NCBI GenBank assembly: GCA_047629415.1
Contig: JBLHWZ010000139.1
Span: 1-13,472 of the forward strand
Reading direction: 5' to 3'
DNA length: 13,472 nt
Origin: CBDUJZ01 sp047629415
Lineage (GTDB): Bacteria; Myxococcota_A; Bradymonadia; REDH01
The notes below the pieces were generated by a model. That model was given only the letters and a program-made list of their open reading frames with translations. It was not told the DNA's origin and did no database searches. The translations under genes were made by a program, and so were the position numbers. Shown here piece by piece: positions 11,992-13,472 of this stretch; position 1 is the stretch's first letter, and every line of letters starts with the position of its first letter.

Positions 11992-13305
11992 TCAATCACA
12001 CACGATGGGGCCGAGCGGGAGCGATTGGTCGACCGCAAAGCCAAACGTCAGAGTGCCCAAATGTGTGGTTCCGAGGTGGTGGTGGATCTCCTCGACCGCT
12101 CCGCCGATTGCTGTGTTTGCCCCAGGCCCCGTTTCGTAGCCGCCGGACGCGACAACCGACCGACCATTCGCAGGATTCGTTACGATGATCCGCGTCCCTG
12201 CTGAAGGTCGGGTGCGCCAATACATGTTTACGTACCACGCCTCGTCCATCACCGGCACGGGAGATCCCGTGGAGCCCTGGCCCCATCGCGAGCCGCCTTC
12301 GCCCGCGGGTGCCCAAGGCTCGCCTCGAACCATCGGATAACCGGTGGCACGCTCGCTTAGTGCGTAGTGGGCTTCAAGTCCGGCTCGTGAGGAGGTCGGC
12401 CAGCCGGACGGGAAGGACTCGCTGCTCGTTACCAGATGAGCTTCGCGGACTACCGGCCCCGTAGCAGGCATTCGGAGATAACGGTCACCGCCTGACTCAA
12501 AGCAGCCGACAGACGACGCGCACGAGGTCCAGAACATACGCAAGTCATCAGTTTCGACCGAGCAGTTGCCACTCGCTGCGGCGCTGAAGCTCACGTTGAG
12601 TGTGTATCTGCCACCGTACTCCACGCCATCGCCATCCACCCAAGTGTCGACGACGATGTAATATGTTCCAGTATCTAGGAGCGCTGATGTGTTGGTGTGG
12701 CCTCGCTCGATGCACTCTGCAGGGTCCAAGGCTCTCAGGATATGTACGTCAGGGTCAGCACCATCCGACGTGGCGATGACGGCAGCATGCAACGTGCCGC
12801 GCTCGCGGACCTCGACTTGGTAAATCCACTCTGGTCCCGACTCGTCTGTCGAGGGAGCACAGGCGTATGCGTCCCATGAGTTGGTTGGTCCGTCTCGAGT
12901 GTCTCTTGAGTCCGAGAAGGGGAGATTCTCGATGGCGATAGGTCGGCAGGGTGTTCCCAGGTCGCAGCTATCGGGGACGTCCGTCACCGGGGCGTCTGTT
13001 TCGGTGTCCTCAACAATGTCGCGAGCGGCACCTGCGTCTGATGCGTCGGTAGCGGGAGCATCCGAGAGAGCATCGTCGCCGTCGGAAACATCATCTTCTA
13101 TGTCTGCTGCAGCAGCATCGCCGAGCGCGTCCAGACTGATACTGGAGAGGTCCTCCTCTGTGTCGTGGCGGATATCGAGGGTGTCGGTTGCCGTCGAGAC
13201 GTCGAGTCTTGCTGGCGCCGTATCCGAGGGAGAGGAGAGCGGTTGAGTCGGAGTGACAACCTCGCACGCGGCGAGGACGAGTAGGGTGGGAATCAATAAG
13301 CGCAT
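11992..13305 (-). CDS. Asp-rich surface lipoprotein with PPC-like and C-terminal double-psi-barrel-like regions
   Basis: The 437-residue product starts with a textbook lipoprotein signal, MRLLIPTLLVLAAC, with lipobox Cys at 14. Residues about 28-112 are a low-complexity linker rich in Asp, Ala, Ser and Thr, of the sort that spaces domains away from the outer membrane. Residues about 113-242 (with GTYYIVVDTWVDG and GGRYTLNVSFSA) resemble bacterial pre-peptidase C-terminal beta-sandwich domains. The C-terminal region (about 350-436) contains IIVTNPANGRSVVASGGYETGPG, reminiscent of the RlpA/3D double-psi barrel, but no catalytic residue can be assigned. I chose the ATG at 13305; a GTG two codons upstream is also possible. 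No Shine-Dalgarno site is visible. The GST-like gene follows after 10 bases, indicating co-transcription. Function is unknown. Confidence 0.85.
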   Translation of the reverse strand: MRLLIPTLLVLAACEVVTPTQPLSSPSDTAPARLDVSTATDTLDIRHDTEEDLSSISLDALGDAAAADIEDDVSDGDDALSDAPATDASDAGAARDIVEDTETDAPVTDVPDSCDLGTPCRPIAIENLPFSDSRDTRDGPTNSWDAYACAPSTDESGPEWIYQVEVRERGTLHAAVIATSDGADPDVHILRALDPAECIERGHTNTSALLDTGTYYIVVDTWVDGDGVEYGGRYTLNVSFSAAASGNCSVETDDLRMFWTSCASSVGCFESGGDRYLRMPATGPVVREAHLVTSSESFPSGWPTSSRAGLEAHYALSERATGYPMVRGEPWAPAGEGGSRWGQGSTGSPVPVMDEAWYVNMYWRTRPSAGTRIIVTNPANGRSVVASGGYETGPGANTAIGGAVEEIHHHLGTTHLGTLTFGFAVDQSLPLGPIVCD

Positions 13306-13472
13306 GGCCACACGACTAGCGTACTCATGACTGACCTTCGACCGCCACGTTTGCTCAGCCCGATTCGACTCTTATGCAGCAGAAACCGTCCCGCTACTCT
13401 TCGGCTAATCCTGGAGTGTGAAACGGATCGACGCGCAATATGTGTTTGGGCCTCGTTCCTGTTGACCCGTTC
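13306..13472. other. Region upstream of the Asp-rich lipoprotein gene
   Basis: These 167 bases to the window end must contain the lipoprotein promoter. I found no convincing -10/-35 pair, repeat or coding sequence. Short plus-strand frames here either stop quickly or run off the window without recognisable content. Confidence 0.3.

Overview
The window looks like a stretch of chromosome from a moderately high-GC Gram-negative bacterium. Two large lipoproteins, one with an Asp/Ala/Ser-rich linker and one with PKD, Cys-repeat and propeller regions, together with a Ser/Arg-rich zinc-ribbon protein and a fatty-acid desaturase/reductase pair, suggest Myxococcota or a relative such as Bradymonadota. 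This placement is inferred from protein style, not from a marker gene. No rRNA, tRNA, CRISPR array or phage gene is visible.

Layout, left to right. (1) 1-1909, plus strand: the 3' part of a flavin/2Fe-2S oxidoreductase, then 8 bases later a membrane fatty-acid desaturase. Together they form an electron donor/acceptor pair of the kind seen with DesA3-like desaturases. (2) 2080-3294, minus: an FAD-dependent monooxygenase convergent with the desaturase. (3) 3434-4333, plus: an HUH (Y1) REP-associated transposase (RAYT), divergent from the monooxygenase. A dense array of palindromes at about 4288-4504 follows it, including a 24-bp and a 16-bp near-perfect stem. This is the most element-like part of the window. 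(4) 4588-7161, minus: an 857-residue lipoprotein with a PKD-like domain, five tandem Cys-rich repeats, a six-bladed-looking propeller and a C-terminal beta domain. (5) 7362-8354, plus: a bacterial-luciferase-like flavin monooxygenase, divergent from the lipoprotein. (6) 8625-10794, plus: a zinc-ribbon/disordered/C-terminal-membrane-anchor protein, then 4 bases later a TrmN6-like methyltransferase with TPPYF in place of NPPYF. (7) 10800-13305, minus: an Asp-rich lipoprotein followed 10 bases later by an unusually long glutathione-S-transferase-like protein, convergent with the methyltransferase across a 5-base gap.

The genes do not form one pathway. Clear two-gene units are reductase/desaturase, zinc-ribbon/methyltransferase and lipoprotein/GST. 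Four redox proteins (reductase, desaturase, FAD monooxygenase, luciferase-like enzyme) and the GST-like protein make the region rich in oxygen and redox chemistry, but shared function is only inference. The best candidates for something undescribed are the RAYT with its palindrome array and the Cys-repeat propeller lipoprotein. No complete novel defence or mobile system can be demonstrated from the sequence alone. No gene-free stretch exceeds 300 bases.
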